Positions 28,479-36,229 of a DNA stretch of 64,000 nt are shown piece after piece. Under the pieces are notes generated by a model, which was given only the letters and a program-made list of their open reading frames with translations, ran no database searches and was not told the DNA's origin. Source of the DNA: Lentzea aerocolonigenes (GTDB lineage Bacteria > Actinomycetota > Actinomycetes > Mycobacteriales > Pseudonocardiaceae); the NCBI RefSeq assembly GCF_000974445.1, contig NZ_BBOJ01000010.1, forward strand, positions 186,001 to 250,000, in the 5' to 3' direction. The number at the start of each line of letters is the position of its first letter. Position 1 is the first letter of the stretch. Both the position numbers and the translations under genes were made by a program.

Positions 28479-29615
28479 CTACAACCCAGGTTGCGTTGCG
28501 TACTGTTTCCGCAGCTCCTCGGCCACTCGCTGCGAAGCAGGTACCCGTCCGCGGCGCATGTCAGCCTGAGGGGGTGCAGCGGCCTGGTCAACTTCACTGG
28601 ACACCTCGTTCTCTGAGGCTTCCGCGGACGCATCGGGAGGACCGTCAAGAGGGCTGTCCAGCGCCATTTCGCCGCTGAGGGGGACAGCCTGTGCTTCGAG
28701 CCGGTCCAGAAGAGAAGGCGGTGGAGGTGATACCGCTATCGCTGACGAACTGCCAACCGTGCGGTCGATCAATGCATGCCGGGCGCTCACTGGCGACAAA
28801 CCGTTGTCGGACATCAGCTTCGCGCATTGGGCTGTCACCGTCTCGAGAGAAGGACGATCAGTCGGATCGTGCGCGAGCATCGATGAGACCAGCGGAAGCA
28901 GAGCATCCGGGAGGCCGCCTAGATCAGGATGCTGGCGAGGGTCGGCGACCTGTCCGACGATGGCTTCCCACCGACCGCCTTCGTAGGGGTAGTGCCCTGT
29001 CGCCGCGTACAGCAGAACGGTTCCCAGTCCATACACATCTGCGGCTGGCGTGACCTGCGGGCGCCCCATCGCCTGCTCCGGTGGCATGCAGCGCACTGTG
29101 CCGATGATCATTCCGCTGTGTGAGAGCGTGTCCTTCGCCGCGTCCAGGAATGCACCGAGACCGAAGTCGATCAGGATCGGACCGTAGTCGCCCATGATCA
29201 CGTTCTGTGGCTTGAGGTCTCGGTGCAAGAGCCCTGTGGCATGTACAGCTGCCAAACCTTCGGCCAGTAGCGCACCAAGACTTGCGACGAGCGGCGCCGG
29301 CAACGGGCCATGCGCTTCGATGTGGACGAACAGCGTGCTCCCTGGCACGTACTCCATCGCCAGCCAGGGACGATCAGCGTAGGGATCCGCGTCGAGGAAC
29401 CTCGCAACCCTGTTCGTCCCGACGACGGTCCGGGCGATCAAGGCTTCCTTCTCGAACCGCGCGCGGGTGACCGGATCCAGCCGATCGCTGCGGATCAGCT
29501 TCACCGCGACGGGATCGCCAGCGGGCGAGTAGGCAAGGTACACCTCGCCCATGCCTCCGGAGCCAAGCTCGCGCTCCACTACGTAGCGGCCGATCAGCGC
29601 GGGCATATCACTCAT
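28479..29615 (-). CDS. Hanks-type Ser/Thr protein kinase, cytosolic
   Basis: 378 residues. The kinase domain spans about 1-270 with all key motifs: GSGGMGEVY (P-loop), VAVK (ATP lysine), HRDLKPQN (catalytic loop), DFG, and PPE in the activation segment. The C-terminal 100 residues are Pro/Ser/Glu-rich and basic at the end. There is no membrane segment or PASTA domain, unlike PknB-type receptors. It is the first gene of the helicase-methyltransferase operon, 30 bases before the SNF2 gene. Kinases accompany some defence systems (for example PglW in Pgl/BREX), so it may regulate or trigger this one; that link is inferred from position only. Confidence 0.85.
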   Translation of the reverse strand: MSDMPALIGRYVVERELGSGGMGEVYLAYSPAGDPVAVKLIRSDRLDPVTRARFEKEALIARTVVGTNRVARFLDADPYADRPWLAMEYVPGSTLFVHIEAHGPLPAPLVASLGALLAEGLAAVHATGLLHRDLKPQNVIMGDYGPILIDFGLGAFLDAAKDTLSHSGMIIGTVRCMPPEQAMGRPQVTPAADVYGLGTVLLYAATGHYPYEGGRWEAIVGQVADPRQHPDLGGLPDALLPLVSSMLAHDPTDRPSLETVTAQCAKLMSDNGLSPVSARHALIDRTVGSSSAIAVSPPPPSLLDRLEAQAVPLSGEMALDSPLDGPPDASAEASENEVSSEVDQAAAPPQADMRRGRVPASQRVAEELRKQYATQPGL

Positions 29616-29635
29616 GGCCTACCTGTCGCCCTCTC

Positions 29636-29673
29636 GTAACCAAGCGTTACCGCATGCACTCTCGCTGCGAGAG
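29636..29673. promoter_or_regulatory. Two inverted repeats upstream of kinase gene
   Basis: GTAAC-N5-GTTAC at 29636-29650 lies 20 bases upstream of the kinase ATG. CTCTCG-N3-CGAGAG at 29659-29673 lies just beyond it. Both are perfect within their arms and sit where an operator for the defence operon would be expected. No regulator is assigned. Confidence 0.4.
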
Positions 29674-29819
29674 CCACACCCTACTCGGTTGAATCACGAA
29701 GGAGCAGCACGGAAGCAAGCGCAAAACTGGCCAAAAGTGTGACACCAAGCCTATCGCAATACATCAATTCTCGCAGTGCTCACATGCGCTTACACCTGCG
29801 CCGTGGCACCTCAAGAATC

Positions 29820-29938
29820 GAGACGCCGCGAGTCCAAGTGCTCGTCGTGTCCGCCAACCAGGTTCAAAAGGCGATCCTTTTGCACGAAAGTTCTGCGGTC
29901 TTGGCCTCGAAGTCGGCTAACCACCCATCCGACGCCAA
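29820..29938 (-). pseudogene. Decayed YbaB-like gene copy
   Basis: The reverse strand from 29938 encodes WLADFEAKTAEL, identical to residues 6-17 of the intact YbaB-like protein at 30513-30914, in the same position relative to a matching lipoprotein gene. The start codon position now reads TTG. A TGA stop appears at 29864-29866, and further similarity continues only in a shifted frame. This is the broken partner of a duplicated lipoprotein-YbaB unit. The rest of the gap up to the kinase gene (29674-29819) holds nothing recognisable. Confidence 0.7.
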
Positions 29939-29945
29939 GGTCCGC

Positions 29946-30410
29946 TCACTTCGTGGTGGGCCTCGGCCCGTACTTCTCCAACCCGACCTTCGGCGACACG
30001 CCAATATCGCCGTGGCCGATCGACTTGGACAGGCCCACTTCACCCTTTGCCGGCGGATTGTCCGAGGAGTAGACGACGTACTGGAACGACATGTGGTCCT
30101 CCCGGTCGTACGCCGTGCTCAGCCAGTAGTCGCGGTTCCCAATGTCCTCCAGCCTCACGAGGACCTCGCCCATGTCCGACTCCGCCCGGACGAGGACCTC
30201 AAAGTCAATCTGCTGCCCCGAGTCGATGCCATGTACGTAGACGTAGCTCGCGTCGACTACCTCTGCCTGCGCCTTCCAGTCCGCCACGATCTTCTTGCAG
30301 AGCTCGTCCACGTCCTCGTAGTACTGCACAAAGAGATTGCACCCGGACAGCAGCCCGACCAGCATCACAACCAAACCCATCACACCGGCCACCCGCCTTG
30401 CCGCGCTCAC
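29946..30410 (-). CDS. Lipoprotein, paralogue of 30922-31380
   Basis: 154 residues from GTG 30410 (GGGAGG five bases upstream). Signal peptide with lipobox LLSGC near residues 20-24, so the mature protein should be anchored outside the membrane. The mature part is closely similar along its whole length to the lipoprotein at 30922-31380 (shared VQYYEDVDEL, YVHGIDSGQQ, NRDYW.STAYDRE, VGLEKYGPRP). No known domain. Position behind a secreted-lipase-like gene suggests an immunity or surface-partner role (inference). Confidence 0.75.
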   Translation of the reverse strand: MSAARRVAGVMGLVVMLVGLLSGCNLFVQYYEDVDELCKKIVADWKAQAEVVDASYVYVHGIDSGQQIDFEVLVRAESDMGEVLVRLEDIGNRDYWLSTAYDREDHMSFQYVVYSSDNPPAKGEVGLSKSIGHGDIGVSPKVGLEKYGPRPTTK

Positions 30411-30512
30411 TTCAGCCTCCCGGGACAGGCCCGCATCAAGCCCCGATCGATTCTGGTTCCGAGGGTGACCGCTATACGGTGCGGTGGTACCGGGACGCTC
30501 GCTACGCGACCA

Positions 30513-30914
30513 CTACGGTCGCCGGTAGATCGAGTTGTCACTGAAGTCGTCATCCTCGATCGGCCTAGGCATGGGCTTCCGCGGTTCAGGAGTACCGAAC
30601 GCCGGCACCGACACGTCGGTGTCGAGTTGTCCTGCCTGTCCACCGACCGCGTTCCGGAACTCGCCGAGCACGTTGGCCGCGGCTCCTTCCCTCGCCTTCC
30701 GCACCAGCTCCATGAGCCTCGCGGCGAGGTCCGGGTTATGCGCGATCTTGAGGTCGAGCAGGGCACCGTTCGGCGCCACCGTCACGGTCAACGCCTTGTC
30801 CTCGGAGGTGACGGTCTGCCCCGCCGCCTCCAGGTTGCGGCGGAACGCGACCGCGTTGCGCTGCAGTTCCGCGGTCTTGGCCTCGAAGTCGGCCAGCCAT
30901 TCGTCCGGATTCAT
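30513..30914 (-). CDS. YbaB/EbfC-family-like protein
   Basis: 133 residues from ATG 30914 with GAGGTGA upstream. The sequence fits the YbaB/EbfC pattern: N-terminal helix (WLADFEAKTAELQRNA), then a beta pair (ALTVTVAPNGALLDLKI) and a C-terminal helix, with a Pro-rich tail. YbaB proteins are small DNA-binding dimers, but in Pseudonocardiales many divergent copies sit in ESX-like loci with unknown function. It follows the first lipoprotein gene by seven bases. Confidence 0.7.
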   Translation of the reverse strand: MNPDEWLADFEAKTAELQRNAVAFRRNLEAAGQTVTSEDKALTVTVAPNGALLDLKIAHNPDLAARLMELVRKAREGAAANVLGEFRNAVGGQAGQLDTDVSVPAFGTPEPRKPMPRPIEDDDFSDNSIYRRP

Positions 30915-30921
30915 CGTCCAC

Positions 30922-31380
30922 TCACCTCTTGCTCGGCCTCGGCCCGTACTTCTCCAACCCGACTTTCTCGGGCACGCCGAGTCCGCCCTTGCCGATCGGG
31001 CTGGCGAGCTCCCATTTCCCCTCTACCGGCAGATTGTCCGAAGAGTAGGCGACGAACTGCGGCGATATCTCGCGGTCGTACGCCGTGCTCTGCCAGTAGT
31101 CGCGGTTCGCGATGTCCTTCAACTTGTCGGCGACCTCGTACGAGGCCGACTCCGCGCGGACGATGACCTTGAGGTTCAGCTGCTGACCGGAGTCGATGCC
31201 GTGCACGTACTCGTAACTCGCGTCGGCCACCTCTGGCTGCTCTTTCCAGTCCGCCACGATCTCCTTGCCGAGTTCGTCCACGTCCTCGTAGTACTGCACG
31301 AAGACATTGCATCCGGTCAGCAGCCCGATCAGCAGGAAGACCGCGCCCACCACACCGATCATGCGCCTTGGCACGTTCAA
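30922..31380 (-). CDS. Lipoprotein coupled to lipase-like gene
   Basis: 152 residues. The start is taken as TTG 31380, which overlaps the stop of the hydrolase gene (TTGA) and has GGAGGG six bases upstream; GTG 31374 is an alternative. Signal peptide with lipobox LLTGC near residues 20-24. The mature domain of about 130 residues is soluble, acidic at its start and of unknown fold, duplicated at 29946-30410. Translational coupling to a predicted secreted hydrolase points to a protective partner (inference), as for lipoprotein immunity proteins of type VII lipase toxins. Confidence 0.75.
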   Translation of the reverse strand: MNVPRRMIGVVGAVFLLIGLLTGCNVFVQYYEDVDELGKEIVADWKEQPEVADASYEYVHGIDSGQQLNLKVIVRAESASYEVADKLKDIANRDYWQSTAYDREISPQFVAYSSDNLPVEGKWELASPIGKGGLGVPEKVGLEKYGPRPSKR

Positions 31381-32819
31381 TTCACTCCCTCCCGCTTCAC
31401 GTGATAGGTCAGCGTCGTGGACTTCGGCCCGCCCTGGGTGAACACCTCCGCGCTGTCGAGGAACCTCCGGACCGACGGGTCCGAGCTCTGGTCGAGTTGT
31501 CCTGCGACCGCGACGTAGTTCTGGTCGACACGTGGCTTGTTCGGGTTCTGCTCGTCGTACCGGTAGCCGCCGATGTCGTGATTACCACCCACCGAACCGG
31601 TCTGGTTCTCGAAGGTGACTGTCGTGCGGTTCGCGGTGTTCGGATTGTCGCCGGCGTCGAGGTGCGGCACGATGTCGCCCTTGTTCTCCAGCGACAGCAT
31701 CTGCACGTTGCCGGGGATGTCGATCCGCCCGACCGGGGATCCGGCGGTGACCACGTGCGTCACGTTGTACCCGCCCGAGATGAGGTCGTTGGTGGACTGG
31801 GCGGCGACGATGCCGCCCTGGCTGTGACCGACGAGCATCACCGGGACACCGGTTCCCTGCGCGCCGGCCTCGTGTAGCGCCTTCTCGATGCCTTGCTGCA
31901 GAACGGTTCTGTTGCCTGCCATCGCGTCGATGTTGACACCGGAGTCGTTGGCGCTCTTGGGATCCCATGGCGCGTTCCAGTCCTTAGTGCCTGGGATGTC
32001 GACGATGTAGCCGATCGGCTTGTCGTTGGCGTCCTTGACGACCCTGACGTCGATGTTGCTCGGTTCCCCGTTTCTTGGTCTGTTGCGCTCGTCCAGACCC
32101 AGCAAGATGTCGTGCAGATTGTGCGGTGCTGTGTTGGGGTGACTCGCGACAGGATCGAGATCCGCCGTGCCGTCCGCGTAGGTGGCGGCCAGCAAATCCA
32201 ACGTGGTGGCCAGATCAACGGGTACGCCGAGCGAGGACAGCATGCCGGGCGACATGCCGATCAGGGTGTCGACCATGCCAGGGTGGTCGACCAGCCACTT
32301 CTGCCAGTCACCGTCGTAGTTGGCGTAGACGTCCGCGGCGATCGCGGTGCCTGACCCCAGCGCGGCCACGACAGTGCCGCCTGGTACCGAAGCGACCGCC
32401 AGACCTGCCATCCAGCGCGAGGCATCGAGGCCTCGGGCGGCGAGCTCGTCCGCGGCCTCGTAGGCCAATTTCGTGGCGCGAAGGGCATCGCCGCGCAGGC
32501 CGATGGCTGCGGACGTGGCGGTGAGACCGGTCGGTCCGTCGAGCGCCATGGCCATGGCCGCCTCGAACTTCGCCACCCCGGACGGATTCAGCAGAGCCGA
32601 TGCAAGTACGTCAGGCTCAGCGAGGAACTTGTGGCCGGCCACGGCGGTCTTCAGCGTGTCACCGGCAACCTCATCGGTGAGGGCGCTCATCGCCACGAGA
32701 TCCTCGCCCTTGGCGCGGAACCCGTCGGCGCCGCCGCTGACTTGGATGTCGGCGACAGGGGCGATCCCCACGTTGCTGCGATCTACCGACTTATCGGGTA
32801 CCGCGACGTTGTCGGGCAT
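31377..32819 (-). CDS. Alpha/beta hydrolase (lipase-fold), probable type VII-associated protein
   Basis: 480 residues from ATG 32819, sharing one base with the stop of the EspG gene (TAATG). Residues 1-250 are mostly helical, like the targeting regions of WXG/LXG proteins. The C-terminal half has the nucleophile elbow GHSQGG (Ser333), an Asp in GDIVPHLD near 381 and a His in GGNHDIGG near 413: a complete Ser-Asp-His triad of a lipase or esterase. No classical signal peptide. It sits directly after a WXG-like gene and an EspG chaperone gene and before a lipoprotein gene, which suggests secretion by an ESX system encoded elsewhere. Substrate unknown. Confidence 0.75.
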   Translation of the reverse strand: MPDNVAVPDKSVDRSNVGIAPVADIQVSGGADGFRAKGEDLVAMSALTDEVAGDTLKTAVAGHKFLAEPDVLASALLNPSGVAKFEAAMAMALDGPTGLTATSAAIGLRGDALRATKLAYEAADELAARGLDASRWMAGLAVASVPGGTVVAALGSGTAIAADVYANYDGDWQKWLVDHPGMVDTLIGMSPGMLSSLGVPVDLATTLDLLAATYADGTADLDPVASHPNTAPHNLHDILLGLDERNRPRNGEPSNIDVRVVKDANDKPIGYIVDIPGTKDWNAPWDPKSANDSGVNIDAMAGNRTVLQQGIEKALHEAGAQGTGVPVMLVGHSQGGIVAAQSTNDLISGGYNVTHVVTAGSPVGRIDIPGNVQMLSLENKGDIVPHLDAGDNPNTANRTTVTFENQTGSVGGNHDIGGYRYDEQNPNKPRVDQNYVAVAGQLDQSSDPSVRRFLDSAEVFTQGGPKSTTLTYHVKREGVN

Positions 32820-33613
32820 TACAGAGCTCCTGCCACTGCCGGGGCGATCCACGTGCCCAGATCCTCACGAGCAGCCGGTTGCAGCCGCACCATCCGACGC
32901 CCGGAGCCGTCCGGCTCCGGTTCGAGGCCGCTCCAGCCACCGTCGGTGTGCACCCAGCTGACCTGAGACGTCATCCCGTTACGGCCGATGACGAGACACC
33001 GCAACGCCCCATCTGTCTCGGCCGCCACCTGCTGAGCGAGTGCCGCCTCCCCGCCGAACAAGTTCAACCTCGCCACCACGGCGGCCGGACCGCCGGGGTC
33101 GACATCGCGGAACAGCCGGGCGGCGCCCATCTCCTGCAACGCCGCCAGCGGCAGGCGGCCACGCAACGGGGTCTGTTCTGGTCCTCCTCCGCCCAAGCGT
33201 GACTCGATCCCAGCGTTGGTGTCCTGACTCTCGGGTGGAACGGCCCGGATCAGTTCCTTGCCCAGATCCGCCGAGGCGAACATCGACATCTCCACCGCGC
33301 CGTCGCCAAGCTCGAACAGCGACGCGCCCAACGGGCCGGAGATCGCGTGCATGCTGTGCAGCCCCTCGCCGTCGATCTCCGCGACCGTGTCCAGCATGAC
33401 CATCGGCAACGTCAAGATCTCCAAGTTCTTGATCACCGACCGATGCACCTCGCCGCCCACTCCGTCGACCACCCGCTTCTTGATCAGCCCCGCCTCGGCA
33501 GGGCCGATGTCTGCGGACGGCATCCAAGCGGGTGGCAATTCGACGCCTGTGCGCTCGACTAGATACGCGAGCTCGCCCGCGGTCAGCACGAGCCGATGCG
33601 GTGCCGGGGTCAC
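32819..33613 (-). CDS. EspG-family ESX secretion chaperone
   Basis: 264 residues from GTG 33613, which overlaps the upstream stop (GTGA); the frame is open further upstream but overlaps the other gene. The start resembles EspG proteins (LVLTAGELAYLVERTGVELPP), with an alternating strand/helix pattern and a conserved middle (VLDTVAEIDGEGLHSMHAISG variants). EspG proteins bind PE/PPE or related substrates in the cytosol for ESX secretion. Likely client: the adjacent hydrolase or WXG-like protein. Confidence 0.75.
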   Translation of the reverse strand: MTPAPHRLVLTAGELAYLVERTGVELPPAWMPSADIGPAEAGLIKKRVVDGVGGEVHRSVIKNLEILTLPMVMLDTVAEIDGEGLHSMHAISGPLGASLFELGDGAVEMSMFASADLGKELIRAVPPESQDTNAGIESRLGGGGPEQTPLRGRLPLAALQEMGAARLFRDVDPGGPAAVVARLNLFGGEAALAQQVAAETDGALRCLVIGRNGMTSQVSWVHTDGGWSGLEPEPDGSGRRMVRLQPAAREDLGTWIAPAVAGAL

Positions 33614-34128
33614 GCGGGCACCCCCTGTCCACGCAGGTACTCGCCAGCCTCGAGCCACGCCTTGTCGCCTGCCGGCGGCAGGTTGTCCGGCCCCCACTTC
33701 CACCCCGTCCACGGCGGCTGGGGAGGCTGCGGCGGCTGACCACCTCCAAACCCCAGCGCGTCCGCGACACCGTTTGCGAAATCCCGAGCGGCCTGGTTGA
33801 ACGCGTCGACCGCACGGTTGAACCTGTCAATCGCACTGGTGAACCAGCCGACCACGGCCTCAGAGATCCGCTTGATCATCGCGATCAACTCACGGACTTC
33901 CTGCGCGTGCCGCCGCAGCAGCGCGGCAGCCTCGGTCAACCCGTCCGCAGCCTTCTCCAGCTGCCGTTTGTCCCCGCCGACTGTCTCCCGGCAGCGCTCG
34001 GCCGCGACCGAATGCCACTCCATCTTCCGCGCGTCGTCGTCGAGCTTCTTGGCACGATCCCGCACACCATCAGCGCGTTTCTCGATCTCGCCCGCGATCC
34101 GATCCAGCTCGTCCGGGTTCCCGTACAT
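33610..34128 (-). CDS. WXG-like helical protein
   Basis: 172 residues from ATG 34128 (GAGGGG at suitable spacing); a GTG three codons upstream is possible. Residues 1-90 form two long helices with a W-containing turn (ARKMEWHSVAAERCRE), as in WXG100-superfamily proteins. A third helical region follows, then a Gly/Pro/Trp-rich tail (GGGQPPQPPQPPWTGWKWG). It is the first gene of the minus-strand ESX-like set and probably the helical partner needed for export of the hydrolase. Confidence 0.65.
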   Translation of the reverse strand: MYGNPDELDRIAGEIEKRADGVRDRAKKLDDDARKMEWHSVAAERCRETVGGDKRQLEKAADGLTEAAALLRRHAQEVRELIAMIKRISEAVVGWFTSAIDRFNRAVDAFNQAARDFANGVADALGFGGGQPPQPPQPPWTGWKWGPDNLPPAGDKAWLEAGEYLRGQGVPA

Positions 34129-34375
34129 GCCCTCCACCCCTCACTCACAGCGAGCGAATCATGACAGGTGGTGGATGTGCACGCCCTTCACCCGGAATTG
34201 CGTGCTTCTACCTATCCCCGATGCCAACGCCGCACGCGATCTACTCACGGACCGTAGTGATCAACCCCTCAAATAGGGCAACTCGTCCTGTAACGCTCCG
34301 TAGAGCACAGGTCGACTGGCAGTATGACCGCCGGTCACGCACCGTGGGAGCGGTGTTCGGGGAGGGAAGATCCAC

Positions 34376-35155
34376 GTGTCAGGGGAGATCGTCTGCTCGT
34401 TCGTCGAACTCGACGTGCTGGGAGTGGCACTTAGGCTCGATGTCCGGCAGTTTCCATTCTCGATTCCGCACTTCGCTGTCGAAGCAGAGGAGCGGCTGAG
34501 GTTGGGGCAGGCAGCGCAGGATGGCCTGACCGCACGAGGGCTGATCCGCGGGAATGATTTTGCCTCCGAGCTTGTGCAGGTGCTGAGCGTGTACGCGCGT
34601 GGACGGGTAGCCATCGCCATGCGCGGTGTCACCGGTCAGGAGCAGGATCTCGCCCTCGCAGTGATCGATGATCATGCTGGCGTGCTGGCAGTTCAGCAGG
34701 GAGCGGCGCTGCGGTTCGAACTGACACAGCCTGATTCGGTCATCCGCAGGCTCGTCGGGCTGTTGCCACCTCAGTCCGCAGGACCGGGCACCTCGGTCAC
34801 CGTGACCGCCAAAGCCGCACCGGCCGCGCGGCGCCGGGTCGAGGAGGACTTCTCCGAGTTCACGTTCACCTCGACCGTGCGAGCCGTAGGGCATTCGCCC
34901 GCCGCACAACGTGCGGCAGCCGAGGACATCCTGCGCCACCCACGGCTGGGCGGTGGCGACTTCCTCGTCACTGTCCGCGGGCGCAACAGCCGACAGAGCA
35001 CTCCGATCGCGATGAACTGGCTGGACACCCAAGCAGGCCGCTACGCCATCCTGAACACCACCGATCGCGACGGACGGCTTCAGGCGACCTACACGCCCGC
35101 CGACCTCGCCGCACTCGACCGGCATCTGACGCACATTGTGAGGTCGGTGGCGTGA
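34376..35155 (+). CDS. EspG-family ESX secretion chaperone (second copy)
   Basis: 259 residues from GTG 34376 with GGGGAGGGA upstream. It matches the EspG pattern (SFVELDVLGVALRLDVRQFPF at the start, YARGRVAIAMRG, VRRLVGLLPP-type segment, C-terminal NWLDTQAGRYAI). It is transcribed away from the first EspG gene across a 247-base region that should hold both promoters. Likely client: the PPE-like protein encoded three genes downstream. Confidence 0.75.
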   Translation: MSGEIVCSFVELDVLGVALRLDVRQFPFSIPHFAVEAEERLRLGQAAQDGLTARGLIRGNDFASELVQVLSVYARGRVAIAMRGVTGQEQDLALAVIDDHAGVLAVQQGAALRFELTQPDSVIRRLVGLLPPQSAGPGTSVTVTAKAAPAARRRVEEDFSEFTFTSTVRAVGHSPAAQRAAAEDILRHPRLGGGDFLVTVRGRNSRQSTPIAMNWLDTQAGRYAILNTTDRDGRLQATYTPADLAALDRHLTHIVRSVA

Positions 35156-35247
35156 AAGAACTGACACCGTCGGCTACGCGCCGGAATCACCGGACACGGT
35201 GAGCAACCACTTGCTAACGTTGGGACACCTGTCAGGGAGGGGCAGTC

Positions 35248-35646
35248 GTGACTGACTTCTGGTCGAGCGCGACAGGCTTTGGCGACGCGCTGAACAGCCT
35301 GAAGGCCGCAGGCGCGGCCGGCGGCTGGGCCATCAATGAATCCGGAGGTCAGGCGCTGATCAGTGCGGCAACAGATCTCTACGACGAACTCGGCGAGCAC
35401 TTGGCTGATGCGAGGCGCCTGGGCCAGGAGCTGCCACTCGGGACAACTCCGGCAGCTCAGGTCTACAAGCCGTACCAGGCGACGGTCGCGACTGATCAGC
35501 ACCAGGGCCTGATTCCGGTGCTGACGAAGCTGCGTGAGGAAGCCCTCGAGTTCAGGACCGAAGTCGAGAAGGCCATGGCCGCCTACGAGTCGACGGACGA
35601 GAGCAGCCAGCAGGGCATCAAGAAGGCCGGCGGACCCGCCGCGTGA
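35248..35646 (+). CDS. Small helical ESX-associated protein
   Basis: 132 residues from GTG 35248 (GGGAGGGG upstream). Mostly helical, with a W near residue 27 (GAAGGWAINESGG) and conserved patterns of small proteins encoded between EspG and PPE genes in Pseudonocardiaceae. No signal peptide. Possibly a WXG-type partner; precise family not recognised. Confidence 0.6.
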   Translation: MTDFWSSATGFGDALNSLKAAGAAGGWAINESGGQALISAATDLYDELGEHLADARRLGQELPLGTTPAAQVYKPYQATVATDQHQGLIPVLTKLREEALEFRTEVEKAMAAYESTDESSQQGIKKAGGPAA

Positions 35647-35662
35647 AGACTGAAGGAATGCA

Positions 35663-36193
35663 GTGACATCTCGCATTGCCATGATCACCCTGGCGGTAGG
35701 CGCTGCGGTGACTCTCAGCGCGTGTTCGGGCGGACCGTCGACCGGAACGCCCCGTCCTGCGACTGAGACGACCACAACGACGTCCACCAGTGCTGGCAAG
35801 GACACCACCTCGCTGGCGGAGACCGACCCCTGCAGTCTGCTGACTAGCAGCGAAGCATCCGAACTGGGTGCCTCTGGAACGCCGAAGCGGGAGAAGGTCG
35901 GAACCGCAGACGTGTGCAAGTGGCGCAAACCAGGTGAAGGCAACTTCGATGTGAGCGTCCGCGCGAACCTCGGATTGGCGGAGGTAAAGCCCGACGGTGG
36001 CCAAATCGCTGATCTGACCGTGGGAAGCCGCAAAGCAAAGAAGGTCAGCGGCGACGGATCCGGCGTCTGCATCATCGCCCTCGACGTCTCATCGTCGTCG
36101 CGAGTTGATGTTTCAGCGCTCGGACGACCGAATGAGGACTCGTGCCCGGTGGCGTTGAAGCTCGCTGAATTGGTTGATCCCAAGTTGCCGTGA
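35663..36193 (+). CDS. DUF3558-type lipoprotein
   Basis: 176 residues from GTG 35663 (AAGGA upstream). Signal peptide with lipobox LSACS near residues 17-22 and a Thr-rich linker, then the DUF3558 pattern of paired Cys (DPCSLLTSSEASELG, VCKWR, GVCIIAL, SCPVALKLAEL). These lipoproteins are common beside PPE/EspG genes in Pseudonocardiaceae; function unknown. Seventeen bases after the preceding gene, so in the same operon. Confidence 0.8.
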   Translation: MTSRIAMITLAVGAAVTLSACSGGPSTGTPRPATETTTTTSTSAGKDTTSLAETDPCSLLTSSEASELGASGTPKREKVGTADVCKWRKPGEGNFDVSVRANLGLAEVKPDGGQIADLTVGSRKAKKVSGDGSGVCIIALDVSSSSRVDVSALGRPNEDSCPVALKLAELVDPKLP

Positions 36194-36229
36194 GGCGCTT
36201 GTCCTGACTGTGATTGAAGGGTGCAGGGG

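Noticed and set aside
11178-29615. BREX or Pgl system
   Set aside because: A PglX-like methyltransferase and a kinase are present, but there is no PglZ phosphatase and no BrxC/PglY ATPase.
29739-31166. 475-codon plus-strand open frame
   Set aside because: Antisense to the lipoprotein and YbaB genes, which have ribosome binding sites and clear signal peptides.
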